Shown here piece by piece: positions 13,863 through 25,301 of a stretch of 64,000 nucleotides of DNA. This DNA is from Paramecium sonneborni (taxonomy: Eukaryota; Ciliophora; Oligohymenophorea; Peniculida; Parameciidae). The stretch covers positions 280,097 through 344,096 of the forward strand of contig CAJJDN010000088.1 of the NCBI GenBank assembly GCA_905182985.1, given 5' to 3'. The position numbers were made by a program, and so were the translations under genes. Under the pieces are notes generated by a model. That model had not been told where the DNA came from, made no database searches, and was given only the letters and a program-made list of their open reading frames with translations. How positions within the stretch are numbered: the first letter of the stretch is position 1; the number at the start of each line of letters is the position of its first letter.

Positions 13863-16800
13863 TCAATCTAACTCTGACATTTCTTTTGAAAGCTCCTTAT
13901 AATGTTTTAAGGTTGTTTTCAATTTAAGGCTATATTTTTCTAAATCGACAATTTAAGCCTTTAACTTTCTAATTAATTCCTCATAATCTATCATAGATTA
14001 TTTCTAGGATTCAATTACTTAAACAAATTTAACAATCTCCACATCTTTAGTTTTAATTTCTGCAATTAATACAGTAATTCTTTCCTCTAATTATACAATC
14101 AAAATCTTGTATTCTCCATTTTGATGACTCAGTTCTTAAACTCTCCTTTACAATTATGAAAATTCTGATTCTAAGGTATTATATTTAAATTCAAAATCTT
14201 TTAGTTTTTCCAAACTAGCAGTCCATTAAATAGTTAAAGATTAATTTTTTGCAATATATTCAGCTCTTTCTGATTCATATAAAGCTATTTTAGCCAATAG
14301 TTGAGTAATTTCACTTTTTTATGTTTCACTCAAAGATTTGAATTCAAAAATTCTTTTTTCATGTGTTGTAATGAGTAATTCTAATTCTTACATTTTTGTT
14401 AAATGTAATTACATTTTTAAATGATGAGCTTCTTCCAATTTGACTAATTGAAGTTTAAGTTCATTTATAATTTTAATTTTTTCTTAAGAATTAGTTTTTT
14501 CATTTTCATATTCTATTTAGATTAATCTATATTATTCTTACCAATTATTCTGATCATTAGATAACTGAGCAAATCTTAATTTCAATTATTCTAGTTCATA
14601 AATAGTTACTTTATGATTCTCCTTTAATGAAATGTGTGCTTGATTTAATGAAGTGTATTCTTAATTTAATGAAATATGTGCTGAATTTAATGAATTGTGT
14701 GCTTAATTTAATGAACTATATGCTTAGTTTAATGAAGTGTATTCTTAATTTAATGAAATATGTGCTTAATTTAATGCACTGTGTGCTTAATTTAATGAAA
14801 TGTGTTCTTATTTTAATGAAATGTGTGCTTAATTTAATGAACTGTGTTCTTATTTTAATGAAATGTGGGCTTAATTTAATGAACTATATGTTTAATTTAA
14901 TGAAGTATGTTCTTATTTTAATGAAATGTGGGCTTAATTTAATGAACTGTGTGCTTAATTTAATGAAGTATGTTCTTATTTTAATGAAATGTGTGCTTAA
15001 TTTAATGAACTGTGTGCTTAATTTAATGAACTATATGTTTAATTTAATGAACTGTGTTCTTATTTTAATGAAATGTGTGCTTAATTTAATGAACTATATG
15101 CTTAATTTAATGAAGTATGTTCTTAATTTAATGAAATGTGTGCTTAATTTAATGAACTGTGTGCTTAATTTAATGAACTGTATGCTTAATTTAATTAAGT
15201 ATGTTCTTAATTTAATGAAATATGTGCTGAATTTAATGCACTGTGTGCTTGATTTAATGAAATGTGTTCTTAGTTTAAAGTTGACAATTTTATTTAGCAA
15301 TTTTCAAATTCTATAATTAATAATCTATGTTTATCATTTAATTATTGATAATCACTAGACAACTTTAATAATTATTCTTTTAGAGATCCAGCTTCATTTT
15401 AAGTTCTTTATTAATGATCTTCAATCGAATTCAATTTTATTTAGATTTAATATAATTTTGATTCACTTTCTTCTAATTATTTTTATAAATTAGAATTCTA
15501 TTATTTCATCAATACATCAGCTTCTCTTAAGGCTATAATTATTACATCTCTTTCTGACAAATGTTTTTGTAGCATAGAAATTTCTGCATCCTTTTCTATA
15601 ATTATTTACTACAATTTCTAATTGATTTATAGAGATTCATTCAATTATTAATTAATCGAATTATATAAGATTTATAAATCTGCAAACTATTTTTGAATTG
15701 CTGAAAGAGCTTAATGATGCTCAGCCTCTTTCTTATTAAATTCTTCAGTCATAATAAGTTTTTCTGTTCTAGCTGCATCAAGTTCTGACATTCTTAAATC
15801 ATACCTTGATTAAAACAATTATAATTATTCTGTTTATTAAATAATTACTAATTCGTGGTTTTGTAATTTTTTTTTGATTTCTACATTCTCAGTTGAAAAC
15901 TTTTCAAATTCTCTTTTAGCAGCTTCTGTTTATATTAATCTAACCTCCAAATTTCCTATGATTCTGAGTTTATCTTAATTTAATTATTGCAAAGCTATAT
16001 ACTCTTTATTAAGTTAATTAACCTGCAATTCTAATTAAAATATTTTTTATCTATCTTCTTCTATTTTTGATGTTAATTCTTGTTCAGAATGTCTTGATTA
16101 CAAAGAGATATTAATTTAATAATTCTTTTCAATTTAAGAAGCAGTCATTGAACTTTCTGATTACTGAGTAGATAACAATTTTAGATCTGCAATCTCTTAT
16201 TAAAGTTCTTAATTTTAAAGAATATATGCATTTATTTGCCCATATAATTCTTAATTATTTTTTTATAAATTATTGATAATATTTTAATTATCCTCTTAAA
16301 TTTTATCTGAATATTTTTTTTATTCCTATAAAGCTTAGATCTCTAAATTTTATTAAGCTAATTTCTTTCTCAATTATTCATTAGCATCCAAGACTTATTA
16401 ATCTACATCTTTATTCATTATTTATAATGGTTAATTTTAGAGTTCTTTTACTTATATTGATAATTCATTGACTAATTTATGTTTATTTATTAGTAGTTCT
16501 TCAATTTATTAAATATATTTTTTTAAAGTATCTTTCTCTTCATCAACTTATGGTTCTAAAACAATTTAAACTGTTTTCCTTCTTAAATCCTAAAATTCAT
16601 TAGTTTGAGTAACTGTATATTTTAGCATTTCATCATCCTATTCATTTCTCTACTAAGTATTTTTATCTTTAATAAATTCAGTCTTAATTTAATTAGTATC
16701 TTTATTTTTTTCTAAAGGTCTTGAAACGATAACACTTTATGTAATTCCTTAAGAATGAGATAAAAATATAATTAACTTAGTTTATACATAGTTTTTTTCA

Positions 16801-17893
16801 ATAATGCTAGAATTAACTCCTTTCAAAATTTATCCTTCTATTTCTTCAAATTATTAATTGAACATTTAAATTTCATCCATTTAAGCATAAAATGCAGAAG
16901 CTAAACATTTTAAAAAGTTATCATAACCTAAAGTAGGACTTAAGAGGATTAAATTCATGAAGAAGAAACTTGTTTATAATAGAAAGAAATTAATCCCAAA
17001 AGGTTATAAATATCTTTAAATTCTGTTTCTCATAAATGGTTTAATTAGAGTAACTTTATTTTATTTAAGTTAGTAAGCCTACTCTAAAACCTAAGCAATC
17101 TTTTCAATTTCACTCAGATAATCATAAGAGTATCTTTTTAATTGTGATGGATATGTATTAAATGGAATTATATCAGAATATAAAACAGTTAATAAAACAT
17201 AAGCAGATGCTTCAGATGAGAAGCATAGTAAAAATAGAGTAATTAGAACTTAATCAGCAACATATCCTATATTTGGATAATGTTATAAAAGGCAGCCTAA
17301 AACTCTACCAATTTTTTGAGCCAACTATTCGCGCTCATTTTCTTTGATTAGATAATTAAAGAATTCTCTAAGGGAGTAATTGAGATTAAACCATAGCTCC
17401 ATCATGACTGAGTTCAAATCTAATTTCATTTTCTGGAAATCACTATTTTCTTTATTTGGATTTAACCCTTTTTGAGCTTTTTCATATTCCTACACTATAT
17501 TATGTCAATTTTACTTGATTTGCATGATCTACTGTTAATCCTGATGCCTTTAGCCATTCAACAGCAAAGGTATTAGTTCCAAAAACAATTTTTTGTTATT
17601 CGATAAATCTTTTGATCCATTCGCTTTCTTCTTTACAAGAATTACAATTTCTTCTTGCTCTTTTACTTGGTCCTGTCTCTGTTAAGTAAACTACCTTATG
17701 CTCTGAACATTAATTACAAACGGCACGTCGACATCTAAAGTAAAGTTTATACATCTAACCTTTTACACTAATGTTCTGGTCTGAGTAGTCCAAACTCCCT
17801 CTAGCATAGTTGGCATCGCTTGAATCTACCTCTAGCTTCAGATATTAAAACTGTTTTGATGTGTGCTGAGATTAATTGTTTTCTTTATGACAT
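13863..17893 (-). CDS. FYVE-type zinc finger / TBC-like / long coiled-coil protein
   Basis: Removing two 25-nt introns gives exactly 1,327 codons from ATG 17891-17893 to TGA 13863-13865. The N-terminus has an eight-Cys zinc finger: CQLC, CKRC, then CRRAVCNQC and CNSC. The spacing and the basic R-R-x-V-C block are of FYVE type (phosphoinositide-binding). Residues about 110-330 look like a degenerate RabGAP/TBC domain (ENEREQLAQKIGRVLGCLL, then YVADQVLITLFLLCF and SEASAYVLLTVLYSDIIP). The catalytic Arg finger motif is not evident. The remaining roughly 950 residues are coiled coil. Inside it, 15277 to 14627 encodes 31 consecutive heptads of consensus L-(N/K)-Q-(A/E)-H-x-S. A FYVE-TBC-coiled-coil layout suggests an endosomal tether or Rab regulator; that role is inference. 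Confidence 0.8.
14627..15277 (-). repeat. 21-bp minisatellite, about 31 copies, coding for heptads
   Basis: Thirty-one head-to-tail copies of a 21-bp unit (651 bp) lie inside the coiled-coil gene and keep its frame. Translated on the minus strand with ciliate code each unit gives one heptad such as LNQAHSS, LNQEHTS or LNQAHIS, with Leu and Ala/Glu spaced like coiled-coil a and d positions. Unit variants differ at a few positions and recur in an alternating order, suggesting block duplication. The unit lacks stops in other frames, so it also creates a long false ORF on the plus strand. Confidence 0.95.
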
Positions 17894-18038
17894 TAATTCA
17901 AGATTTTAATTTCTATTAATTTAATATTTGAAATCTGAATTTATATCTAACGAGCTTTTGAATTCTAATAAATTCTTATTTTAATTAGTAATACTATAAA
18001 AATAATTATTATATTTTTAAAAACTTTATATTAAAAAG

Positions 18039-18473
18039 GTTAAGGTGAATGTTCTAAATGATTAAATTTGTTCAATAGTGAATGCTGAAAGGTATATATA
18101 ATAAATTTTTATTTATTAAGATAAAGAAGAGAGTAAATATTAATAAGACCTAAATCCAAATTAATTGTGAAATTCTTATAAGTCATGTAAAGACATTTAT
18201 ATATTGGAGAATTTGAAATTGTCGATAATCATAGAAGTGGAAAAATTGTTGTAAATTATTGGATATCGAATGTAACATATGGAAGGAGGTATTAATAAAT
18301 GTTGAGTCATTTCACCCCCTTATAATGTTACACTAGGTGAATTTGAGAGAGATGGACTATCAACATTTTACTAACTAGAAAATTTGGATGTTTTGTTTTA
18401 ACTACTAATGTTGGCATTCTTATTCATGATGAAGCTATATTGGAGGTAAAATCTTTGGTTTTTTTTTAATGAG
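18039..18473 (+). pseudogene. RPS15A: Ribosomal protein uS8 (S15a/RPS15A) pseudogene
   Basis: Fragments of uS8 occur in correct order but in different frames. They are: a start-less VKVNVLNDQICSIVNAE; an apparent 30-nt intron; ILIRPKSKLIVKFLQVMQRH joined to LYIGEFEIVDNHRSGKIVV; then a degraded middle. After that come ERWTINILLTRKFGCFVLTT and NVGILIHDEA, ending near GGKIFGFF. The initiator ATG is gone, TGA codons lie at about 18343-18351, and at least two frameshifts are needed. The protein is about 130 residues in other eukaryotes, and the remnant spans most of it. An intact copy presumably lies elsewhere in the genome. It is likely a decaying duplicate. Confidence 0.88.
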
Positions 18474-18593
18474 TTTATCAGAAAGTACATTTATGCCCAT
18501 ACAATATAATTAACTAAAAATTAGAGAAATTACTCAAATAAAATTTCAAAATTTATTATTATTAATATTTTATATATCGAATTAGTTTAATAA

Positions 18594-20329
18594 TCATTTT
18601 AACTGACCTCCATTTGAACCTGTAAATCTGGTCGAACTACTCTTAACTTTCTTTTTTAACATTTTTTCTTCCTCATCCTACTTATCATCTTCCATTCCTA
18701 GAGCATAAATCATTTAATCCATATCTGCCATCTCCATTATATCATCTACTTTTTCTTTGAAATATTAATGTTAATGATATAATGTACTTGTTTATTATAA
18801 ATCTTGATGACTCTCCCAATAAGCCCCGTTCTTTCTTTCTAAACAACTATCCTTTCTAACCTTATACACAATATTATTTCCTTCAATTTACATCAAAGAA
18901 AATGGTAATACACTCTTCGAATTGACTTGTTGTTAAGCATTCTATATCTTATATATAGGAAATGAATCTGATAAGACTTGATCAAAATTTAATTAATATT
19001 TTCTAGCCTCTAAATATAAAGTAGCTAAGAATTTAGCAACACTTTCCATCTTCTCATCAGGTGGTTCTTAAGGAATCTAAGGTATTGGTGGAGGTGGAAC
19101 TTAAATAGGTTAGATAAATTCAATTGGAGGAATAATAGGAGGTAGTTTTTCTTCAATTTTAGATTTATCAGCAATTAGATCTTCAATCTATTTTTCATAT
19201 TTAAGAATCTAATCCTCTTTTCTTTACTTTTCTTTCTTTTATTATTCGTTTAATTCTCTCCATTAAAGTATTTCTTTTGAAATGTTATCAAACATCTCAT
19301 CAGCTCTATCAATAATATTAATTGAACATTTATCTAAACATTCCCTAACAAAACAATCCTTAGACCATAATCTTATTTCTGCATTATTATCTTTTTCTTT
19401 TTTTGATGAGTCAAAAAACTCTTTAATGAATTTACAAAAGTTGAATCTCCTTTCAATTTCCATAGCTTTTTCTCTCTAAATACTTTAATCAATAATATTT
19501 GAAACAATCAAAAGATCTTTTTTTAACAAGACTATTTTCTAACCTAAATTTTCCATTTCATTGACTCCTCTTGTATTTTGGGGATTAACTCTTCTTAATT
19601 TCATAGTTCTGTCCATAGGTTAAGTTCTAGGACGAAAGGCTAAATGAGGATTACTATCTTCATAATAGGGATGCATAAGTAATCTAGTTAATGATCGAGA
19701 GAAATGTTATCTCTGCTTTTTAAAATAGTTATATAGTTGTTCCTAAGCAACAATTTACTGGCTAATCGTTCGTGGTAAATTTGGTTTGAGTTTAAGAAAT
19801 TCACTAAAATCAATTTCCACATCTTTTCCACTCTTAGAGTCAAGGAGCGCAAGGTACAACTCAAAATCTTCAATAGTAATAGGGGTTTATAGTTTTTCAT
19901 TTATGGTTGATAAGAAATGTAAATCTTCTTCAGTTAATTCATAAGTAGTAGCATCTGGATAGACAGGAGCCTTATATAGAATGTAATCCTCGCGACATTT
20001 TGATGGAAGTTGTGATTTTAGTGAAGACTCTTCATATTATTTAGGTCTAAATAATAATGAGTATAATATAAAATAAATAAGGCGGGTAAGGAGGATCAAG
20101 AAATGAAAATTCACATTATAGAAAAGTGAATTCCGCTCTCTTGAAGCTCTCTTTTAGTAATTAAACAAATGTGTGCAATTTACTTTTCTTTCATGAGCTA
20201 ATCAGGAGTAATGATTTATTCTGTGTTTTTGATTTCTACTTCTTATCCTTCAGCACTGTTAAATGCATCTAGAGTGCCTATAGTAAGCACTGGCTTTGTT
20301 GAATCAATCTGTCTAGGTCTTTATTTCAT
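18594..20329 (-). CDS. Enhancer-of-polycomb-like (EPL1-like) chromatin protein
   Basis: Starts at ATG 20327-20329 (MKQRPRQIDSTKPVLTIGTL) and ends at TGA 18594-18596, roughly 540-560 residues. The central part reads YELTEEDLHFLSTINEKL, then IDFSEFLKL and LMHPYYEDSNPHLAFRPRTQ, followed by PMDRTMKLRRVNPQNTRG and QKIVLLKKDLLIVSNII. The order acidic helix, FRPRT block, basic stretch and helix matches the E(Pc)-like domain of NuA4/TIP60 subunit EPL1. This is a family-level inference. A proline-rich segment (PPIIPPIEFIQPIQVPPPP) and an acidic C-terminus follow. The 5' third (20040-20180) contains introns I could not place with certainty; one candidate is about 33 nt, and the next would be unusually long. 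Confidence 0.65.
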
Positions 20330-21271
20330 TTTCTGCACTTAGACCAATCGATTAATAATTAAAGAAACTTGAATAATATGGGAAGATACTATCTCAAGCA
20401 ATAAGAAAACAATACAAATCAAACATATAACACAACAAAACTCTTCTTTTTATATTATTGCTTCTCTAATCTTCATTCTTCAACTAACTCTCAAATTCTA
20501 TCATCTAGTCTCCCTTTTACTCATTTCTTTTCTTTCCTATTCAATTCTCTTTTCTTCTCTCCATCATCCCTACATATGTTTAATATAATAATTAATGAAC
20601 CATATTCAAATTGTTTGATAAATTAGATCACTCTTTCTGAAAATTCAACTCTCATATTCTTTTAATAGTTCAAGGCCTTCTTCAATATTATTTTAAGTCT
20701 CCATAAGATTTTCAATTCAATAATCTACAACTAAATCATAAACCTAAAGATTCAAACTATTGTATATTAGGCTCCTTTTAAACAATATCATCAACTTTGT
20801 TATTATTCATCCTATAATTTACAATTATCCCCTATTTATACTTATTGCTTTTACTTTTTATTCCTATCAATTACACAAACCAAATTACACTTCATTTACA
20901 ATTACATAATATTCATCAACCTAAACCATCATTATTAATATAGATTTTCTATTTTAAGATATCCCCTTTAAAGTAAGATTATATATAATCTAGATCTTAA
21001 ATTTGTAGTGATAATAACCATCTACTCATTCAAACAAGCAATTTATCAAAAATCAATAGAAATAATAAAAAATACTATTATACCTATCTATTTCTCTTTT
21101 CTAGTCTAAATCAAATCAATTTATTAATTTCTATCAGAACTATTGATGAAAAAGAATAACTTAGAAAATTACAAATATTTATGGAAAAATTGAAAAAATT
21201 ATAACGAATTTTAAATTCGAACGAATTAATAGAAAAAGAAAAAGAAAAATATAGATGAAGAAAAATAATAA
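20330..21271. other. AT-rich region, no confident gene
   Basis: The plus strand carries a 205-codon frame without TGA (ATG 20576 to TGA 21191-21193), in phase with the hypothetical gene at 21272. Its composition is poor and hydrophobic, unlike neighbours. A second frame (about 21130-21255) reads as a Lys/Glu-rich helix (IDEKEQLRKLQIFMEKLKK). The hypothetical gene downstream may therefore begin here with an unidentified intron, or this may be non-coding. Confidence 0.35.
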
Positions 21272-21826
21272 ATGATGAGGAATAAAAAGACTCAATCTTC
21301 AATAAGAAATCAGAGAAAGGATTAAGAAAGACAAATGTAGTTGAAAATACAGAAAGCTTTGGAATTCAGATTTTATTAAGTGAAAGAAGACATCATTGAA
21401 AATTTCGATAATTTTCATTATGATTTATTAAATATCAACTTAAATGAAGAGAATAAACGAAAAAAGGATTCATTTTATTATTTAATCCAATATATATATA
21501 AATTCTATTAAATTAAGAAAAAAAATGAAATAGAAATATCTAAATAATATGAACTTCTAATAACTCATAAATTAAGAAAATCAATAAATGGCATATTATA
21601 TATCAAAATTAAGAATTATTATTACGAAAAAATAAACAAATTATTGAATTATGTATACACAAAAGATTGTAATTATATAAATGAAATTTAGATATTTAAT
21701 AAGTATTTAATAGTATATGGTTACTTATTAATTAATAGATATTTTAACAATCTTAAAAGATAAGCAATGATCTAAAGGATGCAACATTTTTTTCAATATT
21801 TTTTGTTTAAAAATCATTAAAAATGA
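21272..21826 (+). CDS. Hypothetical basic, helical protein (possibly the 3' part of a longer gene)
   Basis: A frame of 184 codons with TAA/TAG as Gln begins MMRNKKTQSSIRNQRKD and ends at TGA 21824-21826. It is rich in Lys, Asn, Ile and Tyr, with a helical N-terminal half and no membrane segment or known motif. The same frame is open further upstream (KKKKKNIDEEKQQ) to a TGA at 21191-21193, so the true start is uncertain. I do not recognise a family. Coding status rests only on frame length and charged composition. Confidence 0.35.
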
Positions 21827-21981
21827 AGAGGAGTAAGAAGTATTTTTGAAGAGATTGATAATAAAAAAAGTGAAATGACAATAAAGGATAAATTAGATGT
21901 AGAAAATTGTTAGAGATGTTGAATTATAAGATTGGATGTTGAATATTATAATGATAAAGATGATTGAATTTAATTTATTTA

Positions 21982-23614
21982 ATGGGGGAGAAAAGAATTG
22001 ACAAATATCTGTTCAATCCTAAAGATCTTATTGGAGAAGGGTCATATGCTTAAGTATACAGAGGACGAGATGAAAAGACAGGAGTAAAAGTGGCTATAAA
22101 AGTGTTAAACAAATCAGTGATAAATGCGTATTTAAGATTGATGAAAGTTTAGAGACGACTATTTAAGAGAAGGTTTGATCTCAGAGATAAAAGTGATGTA
22201 GAAATTAAAGAGTCCAAACATTGTATAATTAATGGATGTAATGGAGACGAATAATAACTATTATATAATTCAAGAATATTGCGATAGTGGAGATTTAGAT
22301 AAATTAATTGAAAAGTATTAATAATATCTATGATTAGCTATGGAGCTTAAAAGAAAACAATGCCTGAGAAAGATGCAGTAAAATTTATGATTGATATTTT
22401 GAATGGATTTATTCAACTAATAAAGAATGGTATTATTCATAGAGATTTAAAACCAGCCAACATTTTAATAGACAAAGGAGTATGAATATATATATATAAT
22501 TCTAGACTTTCAAATTAGCAGATTTTGGATTTGCAAAATGTGTTGACAATTTTAAAAAGGATATGTTGGCTTCATTAGTAGGAACACCTTTGTATATGTC
22601 ACCATAAATCTTAGATAATAAAAAATATACTTCTAAAACTGATATTTGGAGTATAGCATTTATCTTTTATGAAGCACTGTTTGGTAAAAGTAACTTATCT
22701 CTTTTTTATCATTCTTTTAGCTCCTTGGACTGCTAGATCACCATAAGAATTACTAAAGAATATTAGAAATTAACCTTTACAGTTTAAAGGACCTTAAATA
22801 TCAAAAGAAGCATAAGAGTTTCTTATTGGCTGTTTGTAAGCTGAAGAAAAAGATAGATTATCTTGGGATGAAATCTATCGACATCCTTTATTTAAAGGAC
22901 ATTTCACTGATTTTATTAAAAATGTAAGCATTTTAGAAGACAAAGCTACTTATCTTATTAATGATATAAGACAAATGATTATTAAAGAATAAATTGATAT
23001 TGGAGAATTGTTTGCTGAACTTGATATGACTAAAGATAAAGCATTAAATGTTAATGAATTAGGTAAATTTCTACAAAGAGTTGATAAAAATCTTACAAGA
23101 GAAGAGATTGAATATATATTTAATAAATTTGATGATGATGGAAATAATTTAATTGAGTTCAATGAATTCAAAAAATGGTTAGAAGAAAATGATGTAATAA
23201 TTATTAACAATTTTCTTAGTGTAGAATGACTGCATCTGAAGTTAGTAGAACTAAAAAGAAGGTTAGTATTCTTATGAAACCATAATAAGATATTTAAGCA
23301 GGATCTCTTGATGATAGAGCAAGAATTGTAATTGAAAAACTTAAGATATCCATTGTCAAATATAATATCAATCTCTTAGATTTGTTTAACAAAGTAAATC
23401 TTTCTATTATTTCTAGTATGATAAATCAGCTAATCATGAATTAGATGTCTAAGAATTAGGCAAATTATTAAAGAGAATTGATCAAACTGTTACAGATGAA
23501 GAAGCAAAAGCCATCTTTACATTTTTTGATCATAATAAAGATGGATCAGTTTCATTTAATGAATTTGAGTTTGTTTTGAAAGAATGCTTAGTTAAATAAA
23601 AAATCAAATAGTGA
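21982..23614 (+). CDS. ULK/ATG1-like protein kinase with C-terminal EF-hands
   Basis: Six introns (25, 23, 26, 37, 26 and 23 nt) removed leave exactly 491 codons. The kinase domain runs from LIGEGSYAQVYRG and VAIKVL (ATP Lys) through YYIIQEYCDSGDLDKLIEK, HRDLKPANIL, LADFGFAK and VGTPLYMSPQIL to the end of the lobe near HPLFKG. All catalytic residues are present. It resembles the ULK/ATG1 group more than classical CDPKs. After an amphipathic linker come EF-hand-like segments. The best are FNKFDDDGNNLIEFNEFKKW and FTFFDHNKDGSVSFNEFEF, with weaker partners before each (LDMTKDKALNVNELGKFL and YDKSANHELDVQELGKLL). Calcium control of an ULK-type kinase is therefore likely (inference). Confidence 0.9.
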
Positions 23615-24219
23615 CCATGATATATTTAAATATCATTCAAAATTAAAAAATATTTTTTAAAAGAAATTTTTTAATTTAATTCCTAATCAGTTATTTTCTA
23701 ATCTCTCAAATATCCTTAATATATTGTTAATGATCTATATTTCTAAATTTTTATCAAATTCCTCATTATTTGAGAGAACTCAAAAAATTAAGGATGTTTA
23801 AGTTTGAAAAAAATATTTAATTTATGAACAAAGAAATATGAATTTGAATTTTAAGTAATTTTTAAATAAAATACTTTTCACTTTGATTAATTTATAAATA
23901 TATTCTTATATATATGTATTATTTTAATTAAAAATTAAACTGATAGAATATTAAAAAAAGTTGATAAATACTTGATCATCATTATAAATTCCAAAGCTAT
24001 GATGATTAAAAGATAAATTTTGAGTTATCTAAAATTAACTAACTACTCTATGACTAGTGAATTATTGAAAGAAATTTTCAATTACATAATTTTGTTAACT
24101 AAGATTATTATCTTTACAATTCAAAAAAGATATTAGGAATTATTTTTTCATTCCTTTTTTTTAAAGTAGAAAAAGGATAATATATAAAATTAATAATTTA
24201 GATACCAAGCATATCATTA
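23615..24219. other. Intergenic, no gene seen
   Basis: This is 605 bases of AT-rich sequence between two converging genes. I find only short unpatterned frames on both strands and no RNA-gene signature. Confidence 0.5.
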
Positions 24220-25276
24220 TCAAGCAATTCCTATTAAAGAATTGTATATCTTCATAAATATAATAATCGCTTTATTCAATGGATTTATAACATATGGTCT
24301 TAATCCTCTTGCTAGTGTGAACCATCCAATAGTTTTTCTTAACTTAGTTTTATATACTTTATCATTTTCTGCCATTTTCAAATGATGTTCATATGATGTT
24401 CTCGGTATTCCATTTTCACCTAAAAAATTTTTAATCAAAAGATCAACATCTAAATAAGCTTCATTTCATACTTTCACTAAATGATTTCTCTTCTATCTCT
24501 GTGATTAAAGGGGCATCAATCTAAAATTCTCTTAATAAGCATATTGGAGATAAAATTGAAAAAACTATACCTAGTTTTGGAAAACTAAAATAGACATTTA
24601 AAATATATGATAATATGACTGAATAACCTATTAAATATCCTATGTAGGTATGCAAATAATAAGGCAAGTGATCCTAGTAAGGAATCTTTAATGAAATATA
24701 ACCTGTTGTTATATAAACGGCATAAAGTAAATAATCGACGTGTTTAATTATAAATGAGATTATTGTATTTTCAGGCAAAATTATTACTAAGATGTCAAAT
24801 AATGAAGTTTGAAGCAATAGCAAAAAACTGAAAAGCAAAGCCTATAAGGTTAATTTAATTTAATCAATAATAGTAGAAAATCCTACATTGTTATCTCTTT
24901 TTAGATTGTAAATAAAAAATTGTCTATTCTATTTTACATTAGTTTCATATTAAATAGCTGTTTAGGTAATCTTTCCAACATAAACTAATTATCGAATATT
25001 GTTTTCTAGGTACAATAGCACAGGTATAATTTAAATCAACAATAATATTAGTTTAGGAATCGATAATATTGATAAAAAATACACAAGCAAGTCAATTAGA
25101 AAAATGATTGCTAATTTTATACCAGCAAATTCGATTGCTTACCTTAAATATCTTTTAATTTCAATGCAATGTTTCTCTCGAGGATCTAAAGCATACCATC
25201 TTATTCCCTTCATGAATTTAATACTATCAAATAATCCATAAAGGAAAAGTATTGATTAAGTTTGTATATATTACAT
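24220..25276 (-). CDS. Multi-pass membrane protein, EI24-like (copy A)
   Basis: From ATG 25274-25276, removing one 22-nt intron gives exactly 345 codons to TGA 24220-24222. It starts MQYIQTQSILFLYGLFDSIK and has GIRWYALDPREKHCIEIKRY before four to six hydrophobic segments (IEFAGIKLAIIFLIDLLVYF, LILLLIQIIPVLLYL, IKLTLQALLFSFLLLLQ, YLIGYSVILSYILNVYF and others). The soluble C-terminus includes KNFLGENGIPRTSYEHHLKM. The membrane-segment spacing, a PYYLHTYIGYLIGY block and the C-terminal layout recall EI24/EPG-4, an ER autophagy protein, but identity is low and the assignment is tentative. The gene is repeated after the N at 25301. Confidence 0.6.
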
Positions 25277-25300
25277 TTTAATTATATAATTGACTTTATT
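24221..25300. repeat. 1,080-bp direct repeat, left copy, ending at an N
   Basis: By eye it is identical to 25302-26381, and it abuts the single N at 25301. Its left flank and the right flank of the other copy are unique. This is what an unmerged overlap between two contigs looks like. Confidence 0.95.
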
Positions 25301-25301
25301 N
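25301..25301. other. Single ambiguous base, contig junction
   Basis: The sequence shows one N exactly between two identical 1,080-bp blocks. It is most likely a scaffolding placeholder and not a base-call ambiguity. Confidence 0.9.

Noticed and set aside
14627..15316. Long plus-strand ORF of repeats beginning MKCVLDLMKCIL
   Set aside because: It is the opposite-strand shadow of the 21-bp heptad repeat. The minus frame is open for 1,327 codons with Leu/Ala heptads and flanking coiled coil, while the plus frame has no context.
20576..21193. A 205-codon plus-strand frame without TGA
   Set aside because: With a single stop codon, such open lengths occur by chance in this AT-rich DNA. The composition is hydrophobic and unlike neighbouring proteins, and no motif is present.
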